Assembly: GCF_023101765.2 (NCBI RefSeq)
Contig: NC_064240.1
Span: 6,882,001 to 6,946,000, forward strand
Source of the DNA: Spodoptera frugiperda
Lineage: Eukaryota; Arthropoda; Insecta; Lepidoptera; Noctuidae
Direction: 5' to 3'
Length of the DNA: 64,000 bases
The translations under genes and the position numbers were made by a program. Positions 1 to 9,915 of the stretch are shown piece by piece. Below the pieces are notes generated by a model. It was given only the letters and a program-made list of their open reading frames with translations. It was not told the origin of the DNA and made no database searches. Position 1 is the stretch's first letter. Each line of letters begins with the position of its first letter.

Positions 1-363
1 TTACATTATAGAAACCTATAAATGCATGACCATTTAATTGATTAACCGCCCATTTGTCCTAGATGCCTAATACCATACTACTACGGGTAGGTAGTTATTA
101 CATGGATTACTTAACTATCATATATTACTCGTATTTAATAAGCAGATCCTGAACTTTAATATTGATGTTAACCTCGAAATCACACTGCAATTTATCGCCT
201 GATTACAACATCTAGTATTAGGTGGGTAGGTATTCCAACCATGAAATTAGTTCAATTACTTTGACATTTAAATGAGATACATTTTTATATCGTTTTCCTA
301 CTACTAGGTACTTCTTCTCAATCGTACACTCTTGGCAGAGTGGTCGTGGTTGCATTGATGATA
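1..363. other. AT-rich stretch, no gene seen
   Basis: No reading frame or recognisable element is visible. The right-hand part (from about 300) may be the 3' untranslated tail of the minus-strand retrotransposon fragment that begins at 364. Confidence 0.4.
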
Positions 364-825
364 TTAGGAGGTTACGTCGTCGGTCTTCTCAGCATCAATT
401 GCCTTCCTGGCAATGGTTTTCCATTTCTGGCGGTTCATTGCGTTGCGAGAACATTCAGCCATTGAGTTGTGCGTGATTTTCTTTATACTGTCCGTCCATC
501 GGGTTGGTGATCGACCTCTGGGTCTCCTGCCTTCCACGCGGCCCTGAACCACCAGCCTCTCGATCGAGCGCTCGTTTCTAGTGATGTGGCCAAAGAACTT
601 CAGTATTCGCAGTTGGACAGTTGACGAAAGCCGTTCCTTAACCTTGAGCTCCTTGAGGATGGAGTTGTTTGTGCGGAAAGCGGTCCAAGGGATATTCAGC
701 ATACGCCTCCAGCACCACATCTCCAAAGCGTCGATTTTCCGGCGGTCCTGTATACGCAGGGACCAAGTTTCAGCTCCATATAGAAAAATTGGAAAGACAA
801 GACATTTCATAAGTCGAACCTTTGT
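364..825 (-). mobile_element. 5'-truncated non-LTR retrotransposon, reverse transcriptase C-terminus (RTE-like)
   Basis: The minus strand encodes about 150 residues of the region after the catalytic core of an RTE-type endonuclease/reverse transcriptase. Diagnostic blocks are KVRLMKCLVFPIFLYGAETW near the start, a WCWRRML block, LKFFGHITRNERSIERLVVQG, and a basic GRRPRGRSPTRWTDSI segment. These are hallmarks of the carboxyl-terminal region of insect RTE-type elements. The frame is open to its stop at 364-366, but the catalytic YADD box and the endonuclease domain are missing, so the copy is 5'-truncated at about 825, as is usual for target-primed reverse transcription. The ATG at 808-810 is an internal methionine, not a real start. 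The copy cannot move by itself. Family assignment is from remembered motif similarity; subfamily is unsure. Confidence 0.85.
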
Positions 826-1136
826 ATTTTTGGTACTTATTTTTGGTATTTTACTAGGTACTTAAGTATCATTAAATTTAATAAATACTTGAAATATCAT
901 TTGATTTTGTTATTTAAAACAAAATATACTAACACTACTGCGCCTACAAAAAGAGTCGCATTGATATGTTGGGCCAACATTTGCTAAAATTAAATAGCAG
1001 GCGCTCGAATTTGTAGGTGATAGGAGAACCACGTGCTCTGTAAGAAAAAAAATTGCACAATAATAATTAATGTTACAAGCTTTTGTTCGGGACTTCGTCT
1101 GCATGGAATAATGACTACTAGCATCCCCTTTCTTGT
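826..1136. other. intergenic, no gene seen
   Basis: AT-rich sequence between two repeats. It contains a short imperfect tandem of a TTTTTGGTAC-like unit right at the truncation point of the retrotransposon (about 820-860) and otherwise nothing I can name. Confidence 0.4.
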
Positions 1137-1490
1137 GGGGGGAAAATCATCCAATGATGCCTCTCGCCTTAGGTGAGGCGAGAGGGATTATCTGACTCTT
1201 AGTGACTAAAAATCACCCACTCTTAATCCTGCTTTTCGAACCGGAGCCCCGGTAACCCACTAGACAGCTCGCAGCTTCGGATGCAATGGGCGCTAGTTTG
1301 CAAGTCTTGCAACTCAAAAGTACGAATATTTACAATATCAATGTCGAGCGATTGGTGTGGGAGAGCCATGCTTCGGCACGAACGATCAGCTCATCCAGCT
1401 CGACCAAGGTACCAAACACCACGGACTCACAGAAACAACGCATGTGTTGTGTTTCGTTGTGTGAGTGAGGCTACCAGAGGCCCAATTACC
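1137..1490 (+). repeat. composite interspersed repeat, left and right parts present
   Basis: The left part (AAAATCATCCAATGA, then CTCTCGCCTTAGG, then TTTTCGAACCGGAGCCC) recurs at 28552-28712 and 58940-59095. The right part (GAGAGCCATGCTTCGGCACG, then GTTTCGTTGTGTGAGTGAGG and GAGGCCCAATTA) recurs in inverted orientation at 20122-20441. This copy therefore links the two halves of one family. It has no coding capacity. The class (SINE-like or other non-autonomous element) is not certain. Confidence 0.75.
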
Positions 1491-2408
1491 TACTACTACA
1501 TGTCAAGATAGATTGATACTTTGCTAACCTTGATAAAAAAGCAGGGCAGATATAATTGGAGCAAACCTAAACAATTACCCACTGACTTAATCTCCTCGTG
1601 CCTAATTAGAACATACCTATGTTATGGCTATCTCAGTAACACGACAATGTACCTACGAGACAATGATTTGTAAGCCATTCTGAGTACCTACATTGGTACG
1701 ATAGTATAAAATATTTTGTGGTACCTAGGTATTTATGCTAGACTACCATTTGAGTGGGTTACTCTATTACTTAGGTACAAAAGTATCGTCGCAAATGTCA
1801 AATAGTTATCTACTTTTTGATAACTTAACATAACTAACGTCTTCACAAATCTTTTATTACGCAAATAAGGAGGTTTGTTTACCTAAACAGTGTATGTTGT
1901 AACCTATATTGTAAGTAATATGTTAGCCATCGCGCCAATCGTGCAGTCCTTTTTTATTTATTTTGTTTTACCTATATTTATTTATTTGTAGACATGTACA
2001 GGCACGATTTCTGAACATCGTGATTGTAATAAATGACCACAACATAGAAAAGCCGTTTAAAAATATCATTACACTAACATAAATAATTAGGTCACGGAAT
2101 TCTATAATTGCTAATAATATGCTTTAGGTATTCTTATTGAATTTACTTATGTGAATACTTACTACTAAACTTCCATACTTACTAATAAACCTGGGTAGCT
2201 ACCAAATACCCACTCATATTTCTAGAATAATTTTCAATAGGTGAATGTAGGGCACTGAACTACGGGTCTTAGGTTTGTTGACATTCAAATATGGTAGACA
2301 TAAAGCAAATATTTCTACATAACTCTGCCATACCTACAGCAATATAATTTATGCGATACGCGATAAAAATGTTTTATTTGACAAACCTTGAGACTTCGTG
2401 AAGTAGGG
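1491..2408. other. AT-rich intergenic stretch
   Basis: No gene seen. The motif TAGGTACCTA and variants are frequent here and up to about 6 kb, giving a low-complexity flavour without forming a clean tandem array. Confidence 0.4.
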
Positions 2409-2790
2409 TAGACTGGGGGCAGTAGTAACAGTGGACAATTGAAACATTGGCGATATTTTGACTATTAAGCCATTAACGCATGTGTGCGTGAGCCTGAATA
2501 CGCGCAGGACACGTCCCGACCTGCTCACTAGTCAGCTGCGCGCGAGCTGCGAAACTGACGTGTTAATGACGAAATTTTATTTTTGCAGCACCAAAGTAAG
2601 GTTTTTGTACTAATTAATTGTGTAATATCTACTTAAATTATCTATATTCTCTCGAGATTTTTCATTAAGGCGCCTTCTGAGCTATTGTATTTTGCGTAGC
2701 CTAATGCTTATTTGATAATATTTAGTATAGTATTAGTTATTTCAATTTTTCCATAGATTGTGTATTAAGGACAGTTGTACCACAGACGAC

Positions 2791-2820
2791 GGGGACAATT
2801 GAAACATTACAATTGTCCCC
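2791..2820. repeat. perfect inverted repeat inside transposon
   Basis: GGGGACAATTG at 2791-2801 is mirrored by CAATTGTCCCC at 2810-2820 with an 8-base spacer. The ACAATTG core matches the subterminal copies at about 2435, 3353, 3674 and 3695, so it may be an internal transposase-binding site. Confidence 0.7.
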
Positions 2821-3289
2821 GTGTTACACTTGTCCACATGTCCAATTTCGGAAATTGGAAAAAAAAGACTGCAATATAATAGATACCACAGAAAAAGAAT
2901 CTATACGTAGAGAATCAGAAACAAGGAAAAAAGCAAAACAAATTAAAATTAATTTTAGTGCAGATAGTACAAAGGAAAGGTCAAAGAAATACGAAAAGGA
3001 GAGCACCAAAAAGAGAAAACTAAAAATATTATTGAATCTGACGAAGACCTACACTACCAAAGAGTGGTTTTGTCTTGTTTGTATAGAACCTTACAGCGCC
3101 AGCAGACCGTATGAGATCTGGATACAGCGCCCTCAGTGCAAAATGTGGGCACACGAGGAGTGTACAGCACAAGAAGCAAATTATATCTGTCACACTTGCG
3201 AAAGTGTTTTTATTAAATTCTCTTTTGTCAATACTTTTTTCAACTTGAGTTGTTATGTTTGTTTTAGCAGAGTTCTAGTTTATTTCTAG
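2813..3289 (+). pseudogene. transposase remnant with PHD-like C-terminal zinc finger
   Basis: The open stretch of about 158 codons lies inside the transposon and begins with TTG, not ATG, so it is a fragment rather than an intact gene. The first half is lysine-rich and charged. The second half carries a cysteine/histidine array (WFCLVCIEPY, then WIQRPQCKMWAHEEC, then YICHTC) that fits the PHD-type finger found at the carboxyl end of pogo/Tigger-like transposases in insects. One expected Cys of the CxxC pair is replaced in the RPQC segment, which suggests decay. The catalytic DDE region is absent. It is not expected to make a functional protein. Confidence 0.6.
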
Positions 3290-3980
3290 ATCGTAATAAT
3301 TTATTGTGCCGAAGAATATGAGTTACGCGGATGGGGATATTTGTAACAGTGGACAATTGTAACACCATACAAACAGAAAAAAGTTGTTTATTTCGTATTT
3401 TATAAATGTTACTGAGTTATTACCAAACTTAAAACGAAAAGTAAGGCTCCTAATATTAATTTGTCAAATAAATATCGTTTTTGTTTATTGAATAAAGCTA
3501 GAATAGCTATGTGCTTCTAGTTCAAATATAATTGTGTTCAGTTTAAATAATTAAAGAAATATCTTGTTTTTGTGATTAAAGATTGATTCATAACTGATAA
3601 GAGTGCAATTTAAAATTACTTCGAGTATTCCTACTTAACCCACTTGTGTTTTATTTCATAAAAATATTTTGTTACAATTGACCACACGATGGGTACAATT
3701 GTAACAATCACCCTCCTAACGATAAAACTCATTTTTTAGGTTTCCTTTATTACATTAGTCGACTACGAGTAAAAAATACTTTAAATGAATAACCAGTGCC
3801 CCTAAATTCACTAATAAATTTTATAAAAAACAAATAGATTTAACACCAGAGCCCGTCAAACAAAAAGTGTTACGTTGGCCCCCAGTCTACCGTAGGTACC
3901 TATCTACGTAATTGTTTCATCAATTTGAGATATCGCATGTTGTAACAAAATTTAGATAATCGCAAAAATAATATTCTTAG

Positions 3981-4014
3981 AGTTTTGGTCCACAAGACCT
4001 ATTTTAGACCAAAA
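3981..4014. repeat. short hairpin-forming inverted repeat
   Basis: GTTTTGGTC and GACCAAAAC bracket about 16 bases. Function unknown. The remainder of 3890-4820 shows no gene. Confidence 0.45.
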
Positions 4015-4823
4015 CTTTACCGGGAGATTTATACATAAGTATAATTTATACATAATTATTAATCTCCTCGATCTCTCTTCGATGACGGTTGCCAGTTTGT
4101 CTAACTAGACTAGCCTACTACAGGATATAATTATCATAGTGCAGACGGCAGACCGACGCGACAGGAGAGAGGCCAGGCGCGGGACCAACGGCTTTACGTG
4201 CTTTCCGAGGTCCGTACCTCGTGAAACATCGCCAAACTTTATGAAACTGGGCTAATAATTGTCATTTTATACAGGAAATGCCATAGTAACTTTTCAAACA
4301 ACGCGGGACAAACTCACGTTTTCTAAATTCTAGGTATGATGGGGAATGGGGATAGACGAAACGATATTAGCAGTCACTAACCGATCCTTCTGACCAATCT
4401 ATTTGGCTACTAGTTACACAAACTAAAATCAATAAGAACTAAAGGTACGTATTTGGTCATACATACTGAAAATTATTTAGATTTTAGGCCATGGGCATCT
4501 GTGCTCCTTGGTCCTAGATAGGTACTAAGTAAGCCTACTTATAGTTCGTAATCAATTTCCCACTAAGTATACGAGATTTATCCTTACAGCTTCCACAAGT
4601 TAGCGGTGTTTTAACAGCATCCATATCTATTCATAACGTTTATCTCTGAATTTAATCCTACGTCCACCAAACTGTTGCAATCGATTACAAACAAGCAAAT
4701 AGCGTTTAAATTGAGTAACAATAAAGTTTTAAGCTATTTAAATATTATAACTGGTGCACATATAGATAAGATTATGCTATTTGTTCTATGGCAAAATAAC
4801 TCGCAATGTTTTACTAGAAGCAC

Positions 4824-4860
4824 TATAAAAACCATAGGGATGTTATCGTACAGTATCAGA
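4824..4860 (+). promoter_or_regulatory. core promoter of secreted-protein gene: TATA box and initiator
   Basis: TATAAAA at 4824-4830 lies about 72 bp before the ATG at 4902. ACAGT (4850-4854) or TCAGA (4856-4860), 26-32 bp further on, fits the arthropod initiator, giving a 5' leader of roughly 45-50 nt. A TATA box is typical of abundant, tissue-specific secreted proteins. Confidence 0.6.
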
Positions 4861-4901
4861 TCATTTGGTGTTCTCGGAACATTTCGTGTACCTAATTCAC
4901 C

Positions 4902-6885
4902 ATGAAATCGTTGACTTTGTTGTGCGTTTTGGCTGTGGTAAGATACTTAATTATTTTATCTCTTCATTTCATTGTTTTACCCGGATCTAGGTAAGTACCT
5001 AAGTATGTAGGCCCATCCGGGTACCTACCTACTTCATTTTTATACGGTTCTAAAATCGTTACCCACTATAGAAGAAAATTGTTACCCATAGAATAAATAG
5101 TTCAGTAGTAAGTATAGGTATAATATACTACTATTTCGGTAAGCTTCTTGCAACGCTATGTACTTATAGGTCAGAAACGATGTCGTTAACCTTTCTTACC
5201 CTATGCCTACCAATGCTATGCACATCAAACTAACCAAAAACAATGCACCAGGTGGAAGCTCACTTTTCACCTATTGTAGGTCGAGTGTACTGTAATAACT
5301 CTTTATAAGTGCTAAAGTAACCGAAGTTACCTCGTGTGACATCTTATAATGCAGTTTTGTGCTACTTGGGTACTCTATTGTGACCTTTTGTTTTATTGTT
5401 TATTTAGTAATTACCTATGTTACAGGTGTGTTCAGCGCTGGCAGCACCAGAAGTGGAAGGTATTGAGCAACTAAAACGGGATGTCAACTTAGTGGCTGAT
5501 ACAAGGTAACTAGAACAATTCAGATAGAACTCGTAGTAGTAGCGTAATAAATAATAATTAACAGACATACTCTATTCTTGATATCGGACAATGTAGGTAC
5601 CTTACCGTACCACTGTCGGCTTGGTAAAATATTTCCTTTTTGTGATATTTCAGCAAACTTATTGAAGAACTTGTGGCCAATCTACGTAAGTCCGGCCAAG
5701 AAGCTATAGACTCAGTTGCTACGTTCAATGAAGGGATCAAGAACGAAGCTCTGGCGATAAGAGACAAAATCGTTGCTGATGTACAGAAATTCAGAAACCG
5801 GGTGACTGAAGCTGTGGAGAATGTAATGAAAAGGATCTCTAACACGAATGTTGCAGTCAAGGAGTGCGTGGATGTAAGTACCTACCTATATTGTATTACC
5901 TAAGTATCTACTTAATCTAATCGAGATAGGCTATCTACTTTAACTAGCGAAAAAACGGTGAAAGTACCTACATTCATAATACTTACTAACAGTCACGAAT
6001 ATAGATACCTATTCATTATATCGGACTTGAGTTACGCTTTATTTGTTCAGCAGTTTCATGGTGTCTTTCTTGCGTGACATTAGCAATACCTACGTAACGG
6101 TAAAATGTTAAGATAATAAAAATATAAATGACCTTTGCAATACCCTAACGAAACTCTGTAGATAATGTTCAATTTGTTTGTCTAACTTGCCTACCTATAA
6201 ATAATGATAAGACTATCTCAATTTGCAGTCTCATAGAAGCGCTGCTGCATCAGTTTTCAACGAAACACTCGCCAGTACATTGGTTTGCGTCGATGAAAGA
6301 ATTGCTGATGTCTCTAAGGAAATCAGTCACTTGATGACAATAGCAAAAGACGCGGTAGCTGCCGGCAATCTGGCAATGGACGACATGAGGGAATGTACTA
6401 CAAATAACACAAACTTGCTAACTGTTGGAGGTTGCCTTGCCAAAGTCGCCTTGAAGATCGAGTTAAAATCTGTTGGTTTCCTTGGCCAATCTGCGATGAC
6501 GGTGAGTACCATGAACGGGGTGTACTGGATACAGAAGAGGGGGTGAATAAATACTAGGACAATTGCCCAACATCCACTGATTTACTATTATAATTTTGTT
6601 TAACCTTCCTAATTTGAAATTTCTATAATAAATTATATACAAATTATAGTCTTAAGTACCTATGTCTCTAATAACATAAAATCTGGTATTATTTTCCAGG
6701 TCGGACGCATCAACATTGGAATTAGCTCGTTACCAGCCGCCCTTGATGTGTGCGCTGGAATGCGTTTGATTCAGACTGGAATCCAAACTGGTAAGATCAT
6801 CGTCGAGATTGGAAGCTGCTCAGCAACTGGAATCTTTAACGCACTTACTGGCAAACCCATAACCTCAACACTGTCTGTATTTTAA
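4902..6885 (+). CDS. secreted helical cysteine-containing protein, 264 aa, function unknown
   Basis: Five exons: 4902-4937, 5426-5505, 5654-5873, 6229-6501 and 6700-6885, joined by GT-AG introns. Introns 1, 3 and 4 are phase 0 and intron 2 is phase 2; the frame is continuous to TAA at 6883-6885. The start is the ATG in TTCACCATGAAA, just after a TATA promoter. The first 19 or so residues (MKSLTLLCVLAVVCSALAA) form a clear signal peptide. The mature part is mostly charged amphipathic helix in exon 3, then a half with six cysteines (in KEC, LVC, REC, GGC, DVC and GSC contexts), which probably form disulfides. The last 60 residues are glycine- and isoleucine-rich. There is no transmembrane segment after the signal, so it is likely exported to haemolymph, gut or silk fluid. 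I do not recognise the family; insect secreted families of unknown function with regularly spaced cysteines are candidates. The gene structure is well supported; the function is not. Confidence 0.82.
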
Positions 6886-6899
6886 ATTGATTTTAAGAC

Positions 6900-6905
6900 A
6901 ATAAA
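6900..6905 (+). terminator. polyadenylation signal AATAAA
   Basis: AATAAA lies 15 bp after the stop codon of the secreted-protein gene, giving a very short 3' UTR. Confidence 0.6.
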
Positions 6906-7006
6906 TAACTAAGTACACAATTACTTCTGGTTTTTCTGGCACATACGTCTCGATAGTTACTTAGGTATTTATTTAAACAAACATTTTTGAACCCCAAAAT
7001 AAAACC

Positions 7007-7012
7007 TTTATT
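7007..7012 (-). terminator. polyadenylation signal for SDR copy 1
   Basis: TTTATT on the plus strand reads AATAAA on the minus strand, about 125 bp downstream of the SDR stop. The convergent secreted-protein gene ends only about 100 bp away. Confidence 0.5.
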
Positions 7013-7134
7013 CACCAAACTTAACAGTATTAATCAAAATTATAGTTTCTTTGATAGCACTCTCTACTTACCCGTATTGTTGTATCTTAAAATATTTGAT
7101 TTTAATGAACAAAAATGTTTACTGGTCCATTATT

Positions 7135-7908
7135 TTATCGTGGACACATTGCATGGCGGCCGCCATCAACTGGCATTGTTATGCCAGTAATATTACTAGC
7201 ACCTTCACTTGCTAAGAATATAATCGCATCCGCAACCTCCTTAGTAGTTCCTGTCCTTCCTATTGCGTGCGTTTCCTTACATTTTTCCAAATATGCTGCA
7301 TAATCTTCTTCACTGACTCCACCTCTTAAGTGTATGCCAGTTTCAATCACACCTGGATTGACTGCATTAACGCGAACTCCTTTACTGGCCAGCTCTAGAC
7401 TCACGCATCTTGTAAATTGGTCTAGTGCAGCTTTAGAGACGCAATACGCAAGAACATTAGAGAACGACCTGATCCCAGCCACGCTAGATACATTTACTAT
7501 GTTCCCTTTAGATTTAATAAGATGTGGTGTGGCCAACATAGTTAAATAATACGGCCCTCGTACGTTTGTGTTCATTATGCTGTCATATTGATCAAGAGAA
7601 GTAACCTCTATAGACCCCAGTCCCATAATACCCGCGTTGTTGACCAGCACATCAAGTTGCCCGAAGTGATTTATCGTTTCTTTTAATAGCTCTTCAACGT
7701 CTCTCTCATTGACAATGTCTGCAACAACAGATACTGGCCTGAGCTTGCTTGGAGACACATCTTCGCATTTTTGTGCAGTCTTCTCAAGGTTTTCTTTATT
7801 TCTTCCTGTCAAAACTAGTTTTGCCTCTAGCTTAGAAAACTCTACAGCAGTGTCTGCACCAATGCCTGAACTAGCTCCCGTGATTAGTACTACTTTATTG
7901 GCGAACAT
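7135..7908 (-). CDS. short-chain dehydrogenase/reductase (classical SDR), copy 1, 257 aa
   Basis: An NAD(P)-dependent oxidoreductase of the classical SDR family; substrate not predictable. The start is chosen at ATG 7906-7908 (MFANKVVLITGASSGIG), which gives 257 residues exactly like copy 2; an upstream in-frame ATG at 7941 would add an implausible leader. Visible motifs are the cofactor glycine motif TGASSGIG (residues 10-17), TGRNK after the second strand (the arginine favours NADPH), NNAG (about 90-93), an Asn in MNTNVRG (about 115), the catalytic Ser in NVSSVAG (about 141) and the YCVSK catalytic pair (Tyr155, Lys159). The tail GGRHAMCPR is shared with copy 2. There is no signal peptide, so it is probably cytosolic. 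Insect relatives include FabG-like reductases and enzymes acting on ecdysteroids or isoprenoid alcohols. On the minus strand, a T-rich tract and CAG sit just before GTAACCACAATG, so the leader probably contains an intron. Confidence 0.93.
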   Translation of the reverse strand: MFANKVVLITGASSGIGADTAVEFSKLEAKLVLTGRNKENLEKTAQKCEDVSPSKLRPVSVVADIVNERDVEELLKETINHFGQLDVLVNNAGIMGLGSIEVTSLDQYDSIMNTNVRGPYYLTMLATPHLIKSKGNIVNVSSVAGIRSFSNVLAYCVSKAALDQFTRCVSLELASKGVRVNAVNPGVIETGIHLRGGVSEEDYAAYLEKCKETHAIGRTGTTKEVADAIIFLASEGASNITGITMPVDGGRHAMCPR

Positions 7909-8353
7909 TGTGGTTACCTGCTTTAAACAAAAAAAAAACAATTTATTTTTTAATTATATATTCTTATAAAATACTATTTTATTTAGGTACAGTTCCAAAC
8001 TCTATCTATACGACAGCCTAGTGTAGTTTGCTCAAAGTGGTGATTGAAGATAGCAATGGTAGATACGCTACGACTAACAAAACCAGTGAAATAATATTTA
8101 CTGTAGGTAGATATTGCCTAAAAGGATAAAATAATTTAGTTTTAAGTGAATAGAATCTATCTACGAATTGAGCGATGAATTGTATGTATAACATAATTCG
8201 AACAATTTTGTCCACTTATAATAAGTGTATAAGTTGTCTCGATGATTTTATTTTGAGGTTCTGAAATGGAAAGGAATAAAAAAAACGAGATTAAACAATC
8301 TATAATAAAATATTTAATTTTAAGATATTAATAATTCTCAACAATATACATAC

Positions 8354-9108
8354 AATATATCGACACCAGCAATTTATACTACGCTAACTCGAAATTTGGA
8401 AAAAACTTTTTTTATGCCAAGTTGCTTAAAATATGTGTTTACATACGTCATAAAAAAATTGAGAAGAAATATGCAAAAATAAGAAAGTTACAAATCTTAT
8501 AAAACGCTAAGTAAAGGTACTTTTTGAAATCACTCGATTTATATTACGCCAACTATTATTAGCGGAGTGTGCGCGCGGATCACTTTGGTCAAAGTCCGTG
8601 CAACACTGCACTAACTCATAGTTAGCGTAGTTTAGTACGTTCGTGTGTATACTTGTTCGTTTGTAAAATGAACGACTTAGCGACTTTTACATAGTAAATA
8701 CTTATGTGTTAACGTATTAATTAGTTTATTAATGGTACGTTGACTATTCTTTTTGTAAGTAAGTACATGTTCTTTATAAAATATTGAAATATGCATCAGA
8801 TGATTGATCATGCACTACGACCTCCCGTACTACACTACGCTAACATAAGTTAGACGTGTATAAGATGTAAATTCTTTTTGATGAATTACGTTATTATACG
8901 GCTAACTTGCGCTAAATCAAAAAATATAAATAATTAAGGAAATATAAATATGAGATATTACAATGAATAAATTAAATATTAAGCATACCAAATTTCAAAA
9001 AAGTGTCTTAATTGATGTAAAAGTTATCACGTTTTTCCCTTTAAACGCCTCTACTGTAAAGTACGCTTTTTGAGTTAGCGCAGTATAAATTGCTGGTGTC
9101 GATATATT
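8354..9108. mobile_element. 755 bp MITE with 37-bp terminal inverted repeats
   Basis: The first 37 bases (8354-8390; begins AATATATCGACACCAGCAAT) match the complement of the last 37 (9072-9108) with one mismatch. AT-rich flanks (ATATAT on both sides) leave the target duplication ambiguous. The element has no open frame of note. It contains further copies of the GTTAGCG core in both orientations (about 8545, 8622, 8835 and 8895). It is inserted 33 bp after the stop of SDR copy 2, in that gene's 3' flank. Superfamily is not assigned. Confidence 0.8.
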
Positions 9109-9141
9109 ATATTTGTGTTACTCATATTTAGTTTAGAAGTT

Positions 9142-9915
9142 CTATCGTGGACACATAGCATGGCGTCCTCCATCAACAGGTATAGTGACACCAGTCATGT
9201 TACTTGCAGCGTCACTTGCTAGAAAGACGATCACCGATGAAACTTCCTTTGCGTTACCGGCTCTACCCAGGGCATGACTTTGCGCACATTTCTTAATAAA
9301 TTCTTCGTATTCCTGTTCATTCATACTAGACTTCATATGAATACCTGTAGTTATAACACCAGGATTCACAGCGTTAACACGAACACTCTTCGGTGCCAGT
9401 TCTAGAGCGACGCACCTCGTGAATTGGTCCAACGCAGATTTAGACATGCAGTATGCAAGAACGTTTGGAAAAGATCGTAAGCCAGTCACACTGGATACGT
9501 TAACTATATTTCCCTTTGTTTTCACGAGGTGAGGAGTAGCTAACATTGTTAGATGGTACGGTCCTCGGACGTTAGTATTCATCACCCGATCGTACTGGTC
9601 TAGTGAAGTGTTTTCTATGGAACCAGATTCAAGAACACCAGCATTGTTTACCAAAACATCGAGTTGCTCGAATTCGTTGATAGTAGTTTTAATAATGTTT
9701 TCTACGTCACTTTCATTATTCATATCGGCGATTACAATCAGTGGTTTTAAAGAGCTTGGCGAATTTTCTTCGCATTGTTTAGCAACTTTTTCTAAATTTT
9801 GTTTATTTCTTCCGGTAAGTACCAATTTAGCATCAAGTTTTGAGAAGTCTAAAGCAGTTTCTGCTCCGATTCCCGAGCTGGCGCCGGTGATCAGTACCAC
9901 TTTGTTTGCAAACAT
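9142..9915 (-). CDS. short-chain dehydrogenase/reductase (classical SDR), copy 2, 257 aa
   Basis: Paralog of the SDR at 7135-7908, in the same orientation and of the same length, clearly a tandem duplicate. Motifs: TGASSGIG at residues 10-17, TGRNK at 34-38 (NADPH preference), NNAG at 90-93, Asn115 in MNTNVRG, Ser141/142 in NVSS, Tyr155 and Lys159 in YCMSK, and VNAVNPGV at 180-187 after the active site. All catalytic residues are present, so it should be active. The variable substrate loop (about 193-215) differs most from copy 1 (MKSSMNEQEYEEF here, LRGGVSEEDYAAY there), suggesting a substrate shift. The start ATG is preceded on its strand by CAG then GTAACCCACATC, the same arrangement as in copy 1, so a spliced 5' leader is likely for both. 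No canonical AATAAA lies between the stop and the MITE. Confidence 0.93.
   Translation of the reverse strand: MFANKVVLITGASSGIGAETALDFSKLDAKLVLTGRNKQNLEKVAKQCEENSPSSLKPLIVIADMNNESDVENIIKTTINEFEQLDVLVNNAGVLESGSIENTSLDQYDRVMNTNVRGPYHLTMLATPHLVKTKGNIVNVSSVTGLRSFPNVLAYCMSKSALDQFTRCVALELAPKSVRVNAVNPGVITTGIHMKSSMNEQEYEEFIKKCAQSHALGRAGNAKEVSSVIVFLASDAASNMTGVTIPVDGGRHAMCPR

Larger units (their letters stand above)
2411..3887. mobile_element. decayed DNA transposon with TIRs and TA duplication (pogo/Tigger-like)
   Basis: The left end begins GACTGGGGGC and the right end finishes with its exact complement GCCCCCAGTC. Both ends are flanked by TA (2409-2410 and 3888-3889), as expected for the Tc1/mariner/pogo superfamily. 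Similarity continues weakly inward (AGTAGTAACA on the left against CAACGTAACA on the complemented right). The element is about 1477 bp. It carries a remnant of a transposase C-terminus with a PHD-like zinc finger (2813-3289) and at least six copies of an ACAATTG core, some palindromic. There is no intact DDE domain, so this is a deletion derivative. Confidence 0.75.
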
